Shown piece by piece: positions 33,158 to 40,771 of a stretch of DNA of 64,000 bases (positions are counted from its first letter, which is position 1; each line of letters begins with the position of its first letter). The stretch is from JAVKFY01 sp040223615 (GTDB lineage Bacteria > Pseudomonadota > Alphaproteobacteria > GCA-2731375): the NCBI GenBank assembly GCA_040223615.1, contig JAVKFY010000079.1, positions 34,749 through 98,748 of the forward strand, written 5' to 3'. The notes beneath the pieces are model-generated. The model made no database searches and was not told the DNA's origin. It saw only the letters and a list, made by a program, of their open reading frames with translations. The position numbers and the translations under genes are program-made.

Positions 33158-34057
33158 ATGCACGGTCATGCCGTGATCAATCTGCATGCCGGCACGGTGC
33201 TCGCATTGTCGGCCGACGAGGTCGCGCGCCAGGTTCGCGAGGGCTTTGCCGCAGCCGGCCATGCGATCGACGTGCGCCTGGTCACGCCGGACCGGCTCGG
33301 CGCCGTGCTGGACGCGGTGGCGGGGATGGACGGCGACGTGCTGCTGGTCGGCGGCGGCGACGGCACGCTGCGCGGCGCGGCGCAACGCCTGGCTGGCGGG
33401 CGCAAGGCGCTGGGCGTGCTGCCGCTCGGCACCATGAACCGATATGCCCGTGACCTGAATATCCCGCTCGACCTGACGGCGGCGGTCGCCGCACTGGCCG
33501 CCGGCGAAATTCACAGCGTCGATGTCGGCGAGCTCAACGGCCAGGTATTCCTGTGCAACTCCACGCTCGGCCTGCCGGCGCGGTACAGCCGCCAGCGCCA
33601 GCGCTTGCGGGGCCGCGATGCCGGCGAGCGGGCGCTCGGCTACTGGCGCACCGTGCGGGCGGTGCTGCGCGCGCGGCATTGGCTGGCGCTGGCGATCGAC
33701 GACGGCCATGACGCGCGCCGGCTGCGGGTGCTGTCGCTGGCGATCTCCAACAATGCCTATGCCGAGCAGGCCAGCTTGATGCTGACCCGCCCCCGGCTCG
33801 ACGGCGGCGAACTCGGTGTCTATGTCAGCCGCCACCGCAGCGGGCTGCGCATGGCCTGGGCGCTGTTGCGGGTGATGTTCGGGCGCTGGCACGGCGATCC
33901 CTATCTCGACGCCGGCACCGCCAGGCAGGTGACGATCGACGCCAAGCGCCCGCTGCGCGTGGTCAACGACGGCGAGCTCGATTTCGTGCATCCGCCGCTG
34001 GTCTACCGCACCCGGCCCGGCGCGCTGCGTGTGTTGCGTCCCGCGGCGGCCGCCTGA
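33158..34057 (+). CDS. Diacylglycerol kinase-family lipid kinase
   Basis: A 299-residue protein of the diacylglycerol/sphingosine kinase family. The nucleotide loop GGGDGTLRGAAQ (near residue 68) and LPLGTMNRYARDL (near 92) are the two diagnostic motifs. Such enzymes phosphorylate lipid alcohols at the membrane; the substrate here is unknown. The ATG has GGGGGAGATC upstream. The stop overlaps the next gene's ATG by one base, so the lipid kinase and the phosphoesterase form an operon. Confidence 0.9.
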   Translation: MHGHAVINLHAGTVLALSADEVARQVREGFAAAGHAIDVRLVTPDRLGAVLDAVAGMDGDVLLVGGGDGTLRGAAQRLAGGRKALGVLPLGTMNRYARDLNIPLDLTAAVAALAAGEIHSVDVGELNGQVFLCNSTLGLPARYSRQRQRLRGRDAGERALGYWRTVRAVLRARHWLALAIDDGHDARRLRVLSLAISNNAYAEQASLMLTRPRLDGGELGVYVSRHRSGLRMAWALLRVMFGRWHGDPYLDAGTARQVTIDAKRPLRVVNDGELDFVHPPLVYRTRPGALRVLRPAAAA

Positions 34058-34845
34058 TGCGCCTGGCGCTGATCGCCGACCTGCACTTCGGCGACGTCGC
34101 GGAGGGCATCGCCGAGCTGCTGGCGGCCAGCCTGCGCGCCGCCGCGCCGGACCTGGTACTGGTCGCCGGCGACCTCACCATGCGCGCCCGCCGGCACGAA
34201 TTCGCCGCCTACCTCGACTGGGAGTCCGGGCTTGGCCTGCCGACCCTGGTGGTGCCGGGCAACCACGACATCGCGGTCAAGCCATTGGAGCGGTTTCGCG
34301 ACCCGTTCGGTCGCTTCCGGCGCGCCCTCGACCGGCCGGTGGAGCCGGAGCTTTGCCAGGACGGGCTCTATGTCGCCGGCTTCAACACCGTCGCGGCGTG
34401 GCAGCCGCACCTGGACTGGCAGGAGGGCCGTGCCCGGCGTCACGTTCTCGCCCGCGCCGGGCGACGCCTGCAGGACGCCGCGCCGGATACGGTGCGCATG
34501 CTGCTGGCCCACCATCCCTTCGAGGCGGTACCGGACCAGCCGCGCGCGCGCCCGGTGCTGCGCGCCCGCGCGGCGCTGGACCTGTTCGCCCGCCACCGTG
34601 TCGGCGTGGTGATGTCCGGCCACACGCACCGAAGTTTCCGGCGCCGGCTGAGCCACCGCGACGCCACGATCGTGTCGCTGGGCGCGCCGACGGCGATGTC
34701 GAACCGTCAGCGCGGCGAGGCCAACGGCTTCTGGCTGCTCGACCTGGAGCGCCGGCGCCTGCGCACGCAGTTGATGCTGCGCGGTGACGCCGATGCCGGA
34801 TTCGGCGCCGCCGGGGACGCCGAGACCGTGGACCTGCCAGCCTGA
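34057..34845 (+). CDS. Calcineurin-like metallophosphoesterase
   Basis: A 262-residue binuclear metallophosphoesterase with all motifs: DLHFGD (D-x-H), VAGDLT, VVPGNHD (GNHD), LLAHHP and MSGHTHR. It hydrolyses a phosphoester; together with the upstream lipid kinase this may be lipid-phosphate turnover, but that is inference from the one-base overlap. No signal peptide, so cytosolic. Confidence 0.92.
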   Translation: MRLALIADLHFGDVAEGIAELLAASLRAAAPDLVLVAGDLTMRARRHEFAAYLDWESGLGLPTLVVPGNHDIAVKPLERFRDPFGRFRRALDRPVEPELCQDGLYVAGFNTVAAWQPHLDWQEGRARRHVLARAGRRLQDAAPDTVRMLLAHHPFEAVPDQPRARPVLRARAALDLFARHRVGVVMSGHTHRSFRRRLSHRDATIVSLGAPTAMSNRQRGEANGFWLLDLERRRLRTQLMLRGDADAGFGAAGDAETVDLPA

Positions 34846-34943
34846 TGCCGGTCGGCGAAAGCCCTGGCCTTCAGGGCCGGGAGTGACTATGTGCGGGGAG
34901 GCCGTGCGCCGCATGCGATGGGGCGCGTAGATGGGGCAGGTCA

Positions 34944-35912
34944 ATGCGTGAACGGATCAGTGCCGGCGTGGACAAGTTGAAGCCGGCGACCGGCCGCGGC
35001 CGGGCCGCGTGGATCATCGCCGTCGTGGTGCTGGTGATCGTGCTGCTCTACTACCCGATCGGCATGCTGCTCACGCACGAGATCGACGACGACACGACGT
35101 TCGCCGCGCCGGCCGCGCTCGATCCCGAGACCGGCAGTCATGCGGTGGCGATCGCCGCCGCCCTGATCGACCGCGAGGTCGACCAGCATCGCTGGGTCGC
35201 CAACGACCCGTTCTTCCTGCCGCCGGCCGCGCTCGACAACATGCCCAGCTTCCAGCAGGGCATCATTCAGGCGATCGGCCGCTTCGCCTTCGAACTAGTC
35301 GACCAGATCGGCCGCACCCGCGGCTCCAGCCAGACCGACAAGGACCTGCAGGAGGCCTCCGGCCAGTTGCAGTATCGCGGCGACGTGTGGGTCTTCGACC
35401 TGTCGACCTCGCTGGCGCCGACCACCACCTCGGAGGCGCGCTACCGTGGCGCGCGCCGCGCCCTGCTGAACTACAACCGGCGGCTGGCCGCCGGCGAAGC
35501 GTCGTTCGAGCGCCGTTCCGATAACCTGCTAGCGACCATCGACCGGTTCGCGCTCGACCTCGGCGCCGCCTCGGCCGCGCTGGACGAGCACATCGCGCTG
35601 CACGCCGGCGACTTCATCGACTTCCACGCCGACGACCTGTTCTACACCGTGAAGGGCCAGAGCTACGCCTACTACCTGCTGCTGCGCGAACTCGGCCGCG
35701 ACTACCAGAACCTGATCGCCGAACGCGAGATGACCAACGCCTGGGACCAGCTGCTGGAAGAGATGCGCTATGCCGCCGAACTGTCGCCCTGGGTGGTGAT
35801 CAATGGCGAGCCCGACGCGTTGATGCGGCCGAGCCACCTGGCGGCGCAGGGCTTCTACGTGCTGCGCGCGCGCACCAAGCTGCGCGAGATCACCAATATT
35901 CTCTTGAAATAA
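34944..35912 (+). CDS. DUF2333 family membrane-anchored protein
   Basis: A 322-residue protein with one N-terminal transmembrane helix (residues about 22-45) and a large domain that matches DUF2333 (DREVDQHRWVANDPFFLP, PSFQQGIIQAIGRFAFEL, YTVKGQSYAYYLLLRELG). The family is uncharacterised; the topology suggests a periplasmic domain. It stands alone after a 98-base gap, with no close neighbours on its transcript except possibly the mini-ORF/stress-protein unit that starts 72 bases after its stop. Confidence 0.88.
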   Translation: MRERISAGVDKLKPATGRGRAAWIIAVVVLVIVLLYYPIGMLLTHEIDDDTTFAAPAALDPETGSHAVAIAAALIDREVDQHRWVANDPFFLPPAALDNMPSFQQGIIQAIGRFAFELVDQIGRTRGSSQTDKDLQEASGQLQYRGDVWVFDLSTSLAPTTTSEARYRGARRALLNYNRRLAAGEASFERRSDNLLATIDRFALDLGAASAALDEHIALHAGDFIDFHADDLFYTVKGQSYAYYLLLRELGRDYQNLIAEREMTNAWDQLLEEMRYAAELSPWVVINGEPDALMRPSHLAAQGFYVLRARTKLREITNILLK

Positions 35913-35984
35913 TATATCTCTGCCAGGACGCTTGGCCGAACCGCCCGGCGCGTGGCAGCATCATCGAAACTGGGGAGGCCCGCC

Positions 35985-36047
35985 ATGAGCGCGCAGCTGC
36001 ACGTTCATATTGAGAGGCAGGCGGTGTCCTGCTGGGCACGGCCATGA
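35985..36047 (+). CDS. Leader mini-ORF 1 (20 residues), coupled to mini-ORF 2
   Basis: ATG at 35985 has the best ribosome site of the region (GGGGAGG, six bases upstream). The product reads MSAQLHVHIERQAVSCWARP. Its TGA overlaps the ATG of the second mini-ORF (ATGA). It is probably the entry point for ribosomes that reach the stress gene by re-initiation. It could act as a leader peptide; it includes one Cys and one Trp near the end. No homologous family is known to me. Confidence 0.55.
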   Translation: MSAQLHVHIERQAVSCWARP

Positions 36048-36102
36048 GCGCGCAACAGCACGCTCATATTTGCAAGCGGGCCGTGTCCTGCTGGGCACGG
36101 CC
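35985..36102 (+). repeat. Two tandem 59-bp units upstream of the universal stress gene
   Basis: Unit A (35985-36043) and unit B (36044-36102) match in 50 of 59 positions. Both begin ATGAGCGCGCA and both end with the same hairpin GTGTCC-TGCT-GGGCAC followed by GGCC. A third partial unit (ATGAGCGCGC) is the start of the stress gene itself. The unit length is not a multiple of three. Confidence 0.9.
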
Positions 36103-36106
36103 ATGA
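36044..36106 (+). CDS. Leader mini-ORF 2 (20 residues), coupled to the stress gene
   Basis: The product MSAQQHAHICKRAVSCWARP shares 14 of 20 residues with mini-ORF 1, including the last eight, AVSCWARP. Its ATG overlaps the preceding stop and its own TGA overlaps the ATG of the universal stress gene. It has no ribosome site of its own; a 6-bp hairpin lies five bases upstream. That two copies keep frame, stop and overlap despite nine base changes suggests selection on translation, though a recent neutral duplication is possible. Confidence 0.5.
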   Translation: MSAQQHAHICKRAVSCWARP

Positions 36107-36597
36107 GCGCGCCTGAGACGAAGGCGCCCGAGAAGCGCTACCGCAAGTTTCTGGTGGTCGTCGACGACACGCCGGAGTGCCGCGTGGCGCTGCGCTTCGC
36201 CTCGTTGCGTGCCAAGAAGACCGGCGGCGGCGTGGTGCTGCTCTACGTCATCGAGCCGGCCGACTTCCAGCACTGGGTCGCGGTCGAGAAGCTGATGCAG
36301 CAGGAGGCGCGCGAGGCGGCGGAGGAACTGCTGCAGGGCCTGGCCGCCGAGGTAAACGGCTTCGCCGGCATCATGCCGGAATACCGGATCCGCGAGGGCA
36401 AGACCCAGGAGGAAATCCTGTCCCTGCTGGAGGAGGAGCCGGACATCCGCGTGCTGGTGCTCGGCGCCTCGCCGGAGAAAGAGGGGCCGGGCCCGCTGGT
36501 GCAGGCGCTGGCCGGCCAGATGGCGGGCTCGATGCGGGTGCCGGTCACCGTCGTGCCGGGGTCGATGACGCCCGAGCAGATCATCGAAGTCACCTGA
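36103..36597 (+). CDS. Universal stress protein (UspA family)
   Basis: A 164-residue UspA-fold protein. It begins RKFLVVVDDTPECRVALRFA, a canonical strand-turn-helix, and ends near LVLGASPEKEGPGPLVQALAGQMAGSMRVPVTVVPG, the family's phosphate/ATP loop region (here G-A-S rather than the strict ATP-binding G-x2-G-x9-G(S/T), so nucleotide binding is uncertain). The usual role is stress survival. Its start lacks a good ribosome site and overlaps the stop of the second of two repeated mini-ORFs, so translation probably depends on them. Confidence 0.9.
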   Translation: MSAPETKAPEKRYRKFLVVVDDTPECRVALRFASLRAKKTGGGVVLLYVIEPADFQHWVAVEKLMQQEAREAAEELLQGLAAEVNGFAGIMPEYRIREGKTQEEILSLLEEEPDIRVLVLGASPEKEGPGPLVQALAGQMAGSMRVPVTVVPGSMTPEQIIEVT

Positions 36598-36608
36598 GGA
36601 TCGGGGCG

Positions 36609-36911
36609 CTGGCAACCTCGCCGTTCACCGTCTTCGCCACCATCGAGGTGCCGGCCGAGCATATGGATTGGTTCGAGGCGGCGCTGCTGGCGCACCGCGA
36701 GCGTTGCCTGCGCGACGAGCCGGGTACGATGCAGTTCGAGGTCTCGCGCCCCGCCGACGGCGAGAACTGTTTCAAGCTGTACGAGGTCTACACCGACAGC
36801 GCCGCCTTCGAGGCGCACCGCACCAGCGCCAGCAACCAGCGGATGGCGGCCGACATTCAGGGTATCGAGGCGCAGGTCTACGCCTCGTGGTGCGTCCGCC
36901 TACACGGATAG
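36609..36911 (+). CDS. Antibiotic biosynthesis monooxygenase (ABM) domain protein, probable CTG start
   Basis: A protein of about 100 residues with one ABM ferredoxin-like fold: strand FTVFATIEVPAEHMDWF, then AALLAHRERCLRDEPGTMQFEVSR and CFKLYEVYTDSAAFEAHRTS. YgiN-type quinol monooxygenases and related small dimeric enzymes share this layout. The first strand is encoded before the first in-frame ATG (36663) or GTG (36648), so translation must begin earlier; CTG at 36609 after GATCGGGG is the best candidate, twelve bases after the stress-gene stop. The substrate is unknown. Confidence 0.78.
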   Translation: MATSPFTVFATIEVPAEHMDWFEAALLAHRERCLRDEPGTMQFEVSRPADGENCFKLYEVYTDSAAFEAHRTSASNQRMAADIQGIEAQVYASWCVRLHG

Positions 36912-36935
36912 CGAACCGAATTGGGAAGCGAGAGC

Positions 36936-37514
36936 TTGTTCACATTCTATCAATCCCCCGGCTCCAGTTCGATGGCGGCGCATATCGCGCTGCACGAGGT
37001 CGGCGCCGAGTTCGAGAGCCGGTGGCTGTCATTTGCCAGCAAGGAGCATCGTGGTGCCGCCTTCCGCGAGGTCAACCCGGAGGGCAAGGTGCCAGCGCTG
37101 CTGGTCGACGGTCGGCTTTTGACCGAGGTGGCGGCGATCCTGTTCTATCTCGCGCGCCGCTACCCGGCGGCGAAGCTCATACCGGACGACGTCGAGGGCC
37201 AGGCGCAGGCGGTGTCCTGGATGTCGTTCATCGCCGCCACCATCCACCCGGCGCGCCAGGTCGGGCCGGAGCGCGTGCGCCAGGTGTTCGAGATCGCCGA
37301 AACCAGGCTCGGCGGCCGCGACTGGGCGCTGGGCGACTACTCCATCGCCGACATCCATCTGTTCCGGCTGTTCTGGCGCGCCTGCGGCGCCGCCGGGCCC
37401 GCCGCGCTGCCGTTTCCGGGCCTGGGCGCGCACTATCACCGCATCATGGCCCGCCCGGCGGTGAAGAAGACCATCGAGATCGAGAGCAAGGTCGGCTACG
37501 AGCTGCCGGCTTAG
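36936..37514 (+). CDS. Glutathione S-transferase family protein
   Basis: A 192-residue GST. The N-terminal thioredoxin fold starts FTFYQSPGSSSMAAHIALHEVGA (Ser/Cys-type active-site region) and has NPEGKVPALLVDGRLLTE (cis-Pro and Glu-Ser-like loop, here TE). The C-terminal helical domain contains DYSIADIHLFRLFW. It conjugates or reduces with glutathione. A TTG at 36936 fits the family's usual N-terminus; TTG at 36921 would add five residues. The stop overlaps the tail of the convergent Cys-rich gene by four bases. Confidence 0.88.
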   Translation: MFTFYQSPGSSSMAAHIALHEVGAEFESRWLSFASKEHRGAAFREVNPEGKVPALLVDGRLLTEVAAILFYLARRYPAAKLIPDDVEGQAQAVSWMSFIAATIHPARQVGPERVRQVFEIAETRLGGRDWALGDYSIADIHLFRLFWRACGAAGPAALPFPGLGAHYHRIMARPAVKKTIEIESKVGYELPA

Positions 37515-37753
37515 CCGCAGCAGGCGGTGTCGTCGCCATTGGCCCGTGCTTCCTGCACCGGCGGGCACGGCACCGTCGCGTACGAGCAGTAGACGCAGCA
37601 GTCGCCGGCCAGCGGTTTCAGCACCGCGCCGCAGCCGGCGCAGTCATAGAAATACTGGCAACTGTCCGTCGGCATGGCGTCGGTGGATTGGTGCCCGCAT
37701 TTCGGGCAGGTCAACGTCGACGTGAGCTCGATCGTGTTCGATAGCGCAGCCAT
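37511..37753 (-). CDS. GDCCVYCSY-type cysteine-rich protein of the mercury cluster
   Basis: An 80-residue protein with eleven or more cysteines: a zinc-ribbon-like CPKCG and CAGCG pair, then the GDCCVYCSY motif, TVPCPP, and a terminal CC. Proteins with this motif are found beside merT/merF genes. It is the last gene of the minus-strand merT-merF unit and overlaps merF by 43 bases. Because the transporters here lack their cytoplasmic cysteine pairs, it may be the cytosolic thiol acceptor; that is inference. Confidence 0.8.
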   Translation of the reverse strand: MAALSNTIELTSTLTCPKCGHQSTDAMPTDSCQYFYDCAGCGAVLKPLAGDCCVYCSYATVPCPPVQEARANGDDTACCG

Positions 37754-37935
37754 AAGCCATATCCCGTGACCAGGAGAAATCCCGCCAGGGCCGGGAGCAG
37801 GACGAGGTCCAGCCAGCCGACCAGGGCTGATAGCCCGACCGCGCCGAGTAGCACGACCAGGACGGGTGTGAAGCAGCAGATCGCCGCGAACACGCTTCCG
37901 ATGACACCGACCTGAAGCCAGCGCCGTGCATTCAT
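37711..37935 (-). CDS. merF: MerF-like mercury transport protein
   Basis: A 74-residue protein with two transmembrane helices. The first holds the vicinal pair ICCFTPVLVVLLGAVGLSAL, matching MerF. The second cysteine pair, usual at the MerF C-terminus, is missing: the protein ends in an arginine/serine tail. It imports Hg(II) in known systems. Its ATG overlaps the merT stop (ATGA) and its 3' end overlaps the Cys-rich gene. Confidence 0.8.
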   Translation of the reverse strand: MNARRWLQVGVIGSVFAAICCFTPVLVVLLGAVGLSALVGWLDLVLLPALAGFLLVTGYGLWLRYRTRSSSRRR

Positions 37936-38309
37936 TGCGCGCGCCAAAGGCTGGCCAGGTAGTGGTTTAGTTCCAGTTCGTACAACCGAATGAGCCCGGC
38001 CAGCGTCAGCCCGATGGTGGCGATTCCGAGCGCCGCCAGGCCGAGCTGGTTGGGGCGTCGGTGAAACGCCACCCACCAGCCGGCGATCACCGCGATGCTG
38101 GCACCGGCAAGCAGGTACGGCCCGACCGTGACGAAGATCGCCAAGTGCGCCAGCCAGGCGCCGCCGAGCCCGACCAGCGACAGTGCCAGCGGCAGCGCGC
38201 AGCACGAGACGCCGAGCAGCGCCGCGCCGGTCGCGGCGAGCCCGAGCCCGGGCAGCAGGCCGGCGCCGTCCCGACGCGCGCCTGTGGATCTTTCGAATAC
38301 GGAAAACAT
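37932..38309 (-). CDS. merT: MerT-like mercuric ion transporter
   Basis: A 125-residue membrane protein with three hydrophobic helices. Helix 1 contains LLGVSCCALPLALSLVGLGGAWLAHL, the MerT signature with its vicinal cysteines. The cytoplasmic loop cysteine pair of standard MerT is absent; no cysteine follows helix 2. It carries Hg(II) from periplasm to cytosol in known systems. ATG at 38309 directly follows a MerR-type promoter; an in-frame ATG 15 bases earlier lies inside it. Divergent from merR. No merP or merA is adjacent. Confidence 0.82.
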   Translation of the reverse strand: MFSVFERSTGARRDGAGLLPGLGLAATGAALLGVSCCALPLALSLVGLGGAWLAHLAIFVTVGPYLLAGASIAVIAGWWVAFHRRPNQLGLAALGIATIGLTLAGLIRLYELELNHYLASLWRAQ

Positions 38310-38315
38310 GCCGTG

Positions 38316-38346
38316 ACGGTACAATCTGTAGTGACTACAGAATCAA
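38316..38346 (-). promoter_or_regulatory. MerR-type promoter with 19-bp spacer, for merT
   Basis: On the minus strand TTGATT (38341-38346) and TACCGT (38316-38321) are 19 bp apart. The spacer holds the perfect dyad CTGTAG-TGA-CTACAG (38326-38340). The -10 is a weak match, but the geometry equals that of mer operator-promoters and of the exporter promoter at 6082-6112. Confidence 0.7.
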
Positions 38347-38357
38347 GGTGAATTCGC

Positions 38358-38780
38358 ATGTCCGCAGTCACATCGACGCGAGAGATCACCATCGGCGCCC
38401 TGGCGCGAAAGACCGGCGCCAAGGTGGAAACCGTGCGCTACTACGAGCGGATCGGTCTGATGCCGGCGCCGCCACGCGCCGCGGGCGGCCATCGCCGCTA
38501 CGGCGAGACTCAGGTGCGGCGCCTGTGGTTCATACGCCATGCCCGCCACCTCGGTTTCTCGCTCGACGACATCAGGCACCTGTTGCGTCTCGTCGACGAA
38601 AACACCCTGACCTGCCGCGACGTCCACATATCGGCGAGCGAGCATCTATCGGCGATCCGTGGCCGCATCGCCGACCTGCAACGCCTGGAACGGGTGCTGA
38701 ACGACCTGGTCGACCGGTGCGACCGCGGCCTGACCCCCGACTGCCCGGTGATCGACGCGTTGTTCGAGGCGCCGAGCTAG
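38358..38780 (+). CDS. merR: MerR-family regulator of the mercury cluster
   Basis: A 140-residue MerR protein: winged helix-turn-helix (IGALARKTGAKVETVRYYER, GGHRRYG), dimerisation helix, and cysteines at TCRDV, RCDRG and DCPVI. Three cysteines in this arrangement are the Hg(II) ligands of MerR; the last two are separated by seven residues, where Tn501-type MerR has eight, so specificity should be tested. It is divergent from merT and shares the 19-bp-spacer promoter. Confidence 0.88.
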   Translation: MSAVTSTREITIGALARKTGAKVETVRYYERIGLMPAPPRAAGGHRRYGETQVRRLWFIRHARHLGFSLDDIRHLLRLVDENTLTCRDVHISASEHLSAIRGRIADLQRLERVLNDLVDRCDRGLTPDCPVIDALFEAPS

Positions 38781-38831
38781 GGCCTTATGCGCTCGCGCCG
38801 GCCGGGGTCGACCGAACGTGACATGGCCCGG

Positions 38832-40070
38832 CTACACCTTCGGCAGGCTGAAGATTTCCTGCGGACGCGAGACGCCGCGCAGGTCGTGCACGCCGAGGCT
38901 TTCCAGTGTCGGGGCATCGTCGGGCAGCTCGGCGACGAAGGCGGCCGAGGCCAGGCCGGGACGGCCCAGCGACTTGCACAGGTCCTCCACCCGCGTCGCC
39001 TCGTTCACCGCGCGGCCGATGACGGTGAAGTCGAGCCGGTCGCGGGCGCCGATATTGCCGAACTGCACGTCGCCGAAGTTCAGCCCGATGCCGACGCTGA
39101 GCGGTGGCTTGCCGGCGGCCTCGCGCCCGTTGGCGGTGCGCTTGAGCGCCAGTTGCGCCTCGCGCGCGGCGGCCAGCGCGCGGCAGCAGGCATCGGCCGC
39201 GTCCGGCTCGGCGGAGAAGATCGCAAGGATGCCGTCGCCGATGAACTTCAGGATCTCGCCGCCGTGCTCGCCGATCGGCTGGCCGACCAGTTCCATATAG
39301 TCGTCCAGCAGGTCGATCACCGCCTCCGGCGGCAGCCGGTCGGCCGCCGCGGTGAAGCCGCGCAGGTCGGCATAGAACACCGCCGCGCGCAGGCTCTCCA
39401 CCTGCGCACGGCGCACCCGGCCATCCAGGACGCGGCGCGCCGCCGCCCGGCCGAGATAGGTCGCCAGCAGCGTCGCGGTGGCATCGTAGCTGGTGGTCAG
39501 CTCGACCCGCAGCGCGATCAGCGGCAGCAGGTCGTACAGGATCGTCAGTTCGTCGATCTCGAACCCGCCGGGGCGGTCGGTGGTCCAGGAGATGTAGTTC
39601 GGTTCGCCGGCCGAACGTGCCAGCGGCATGATCACGTAGTCGGTGCAGCCGGCCTTCTTCAGTTCCGCCAGCAAGGGAAAGTCGAGATGCGGGTGCTCGC
39701 CTTCCAGCCGCCGGCGCAGCGCGCCCGCGCCTTCGTGGATCAGCCGCACCGGCGAATCGAGATACTCCGGGCCGCCGCGGATCGCGTACGGCCGGTCGAC
39801 TTCGTCGACCTCGGTCAGGCCGCGCTGCCAACGTACGTTGCGGGCGAAGATTTCCGGGTGCACCGACTGCACGCCCATGGAGACCCGGAACAGCGGCATG
39901 CCCTGCGCCACCAGCCGTTCGCTCAGCGCCGACAGAAACTCGGCTCGCGTCGCTAGCCGGCCGGCGCGCTCCACCAGCCAGGTCGCCACCGGATGTGTCG
40001 ACCAGTTCGGGTGGTAATGGGGTTCCTCGTCGTCGGCTTCCGGTGTCGGTTGGGTGGCGGTCTGCTGCAT
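38832..40070 (-). CDS. Class III adenylate/guanylate cyclase
   Basis: A 412-residue protein. Residues 1-215 form an undefined sensory region (starts MQQTATQPTPEADDEEP), and 235-400 are a class III cyclase domain: VFYADLRGFTAAADRLP (first metal Asp), KFIGDGILAIF (second Asp), GIGLNFGDVQFGNIG and DFTVIGRAVNEATRVE. This makes cAMP or cGMP. ATG at 40070 has GGAGGG upstream; longer in-frame versions read through the opposite-strand NifU gene region and are rejected. No membrane helix, so cytosolic. The signal is unknown. Confidence 0.9.
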   Translation of the reverse strand: MQQTATQPTPEADDEEPHYHPNWSTHPVATWLVERAGRLATRAEFLSALSERLVAQGMPLFRVSMGVQSVHPEIFARNVRWQRGLTEVDEVDRPYAIRGGPEYLDSPVRLIHEGAGALRRRLEGEHPHLDFPLLAELKKAGCTDYVIMPLARSAGEPNYISWTTDRPGGFEIDELTILYDLLPLIALRVELTTSYDATATLLATYLGRAAARRVLDGRVRRAQVESLRAAVFYADLRGFTAAADRLPPEAVIDLLDDYMELVGQPIGEHGGEILKFIGDGILAIFSAEPDAADACCRALAAAREAQLALKRTANGREAAGKPPLSVGIGLNFGDVQFGNIGARDRLDFTVIGRAVNEATRVEDLCKSLGRPGLASAAFVAELPDDAPTLESLGVHDLRGVSRPQEIFSLPKV

Positions 40071-40157
40071 GTCCCTCCTATCCGTCGGCCCCGCCGCCAC
40101 AATCCGGTGAACGATATACATCGTGCCGGCGAGGCGGAATTGCCATAGGTTCGCGCT

Positions 40158-40721
40158 ATGTCCATCACCACGCAACCGACGCCGAATCCGGCGACGCTGA
40201 AATTCCTGCTCGATGACGACATCCTGGCGGCCGGCACCGCCGACTTTCCCGATGCCGCGACGGCAAGCGAGGGGTCGCCGCTGGCCGCGCGGCTGTTCGC
40301 CGTCGACGGCGTGGACGGGGTTTTCCTGGGCCGCGACTTTGTCACAGTGACCGCGAAGGTCGATTGGACCGGCGCGTTGGAGACTCAGGTGGCGGCCGCG
40401 ATCGAGGCCCACATGGCCACCGGCGAAGCCATCGTCACGGCACCGCCGACAGTGCCGGAGGTGCCGATTTCCGCGGCCGACCGGCCGGTGGTCGACCGGA
40501 TCGAAGAGCTTCTGGAATCGCACATCCGGCCCGGCGTGGCGCTCGACGGCGGCAATATTGCGTTTCGTCACTATGCGCAAGGTATCGTTTACCTTGAGCT
40601 TCAGGGCGCTTGCGCCGGCTGCCCAAGTTCGACTATGACGCTGCGCTACAGCGTGGAGAACCTGCTGCGCCACTACGTGCCGGAGGTTCGCGAGGTTCGT
40701 GCTATCGACGCTGCGAACTGA
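40158..40721 (+). CDS. NifU-family iron-sulfur scaffold (Nfu-like)
   Basis: A 187-residue protein with an N-terminal Nfu domain (TQPTPNPATLKFLL, PLAARLFAVDGVDGVFLGRDFVTVT read in parts) and a C-terminal NifU domain holding GACAGCPSSTMTLRYSVENLL with the CxxC pair that carries a [4Fe-4S] cluster. It delivers clusters to target proteins. It is divergent from the cyclase gene. A structured intergenic region follows. Confidence 0.94.
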   Translation: MSITTQPTPNPATLKFLLDDDILAAGTADFPDAATASEGSPLAARLFAVDGVDGVFLGRDFVTVTAKVDWTGALETQVAAAIEAHMATGEAIVTAPPTVPEVPISAADRPVVDRIEELLESHIRPGVALDGGNIAFRHYAQGIVYLELQGACAGCPSSTMTLRYSVENLLRHYVPEVREVRAIDAAN

Positions 40722-40771
40722 GGTATAATCGACTGAATCGTCGTGGCCGCCAGGTCCGGCGACAAGCAAGA

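Noticed and set aside
36010..36102. N-terminally extended universal stress protein from 36010
   Set aside because: The extension reads the 59-bp repeats in a frame unlike either mini-ORF and is not part of the Usp fold; ATG at 36103 begins the family's normal N-terminus.
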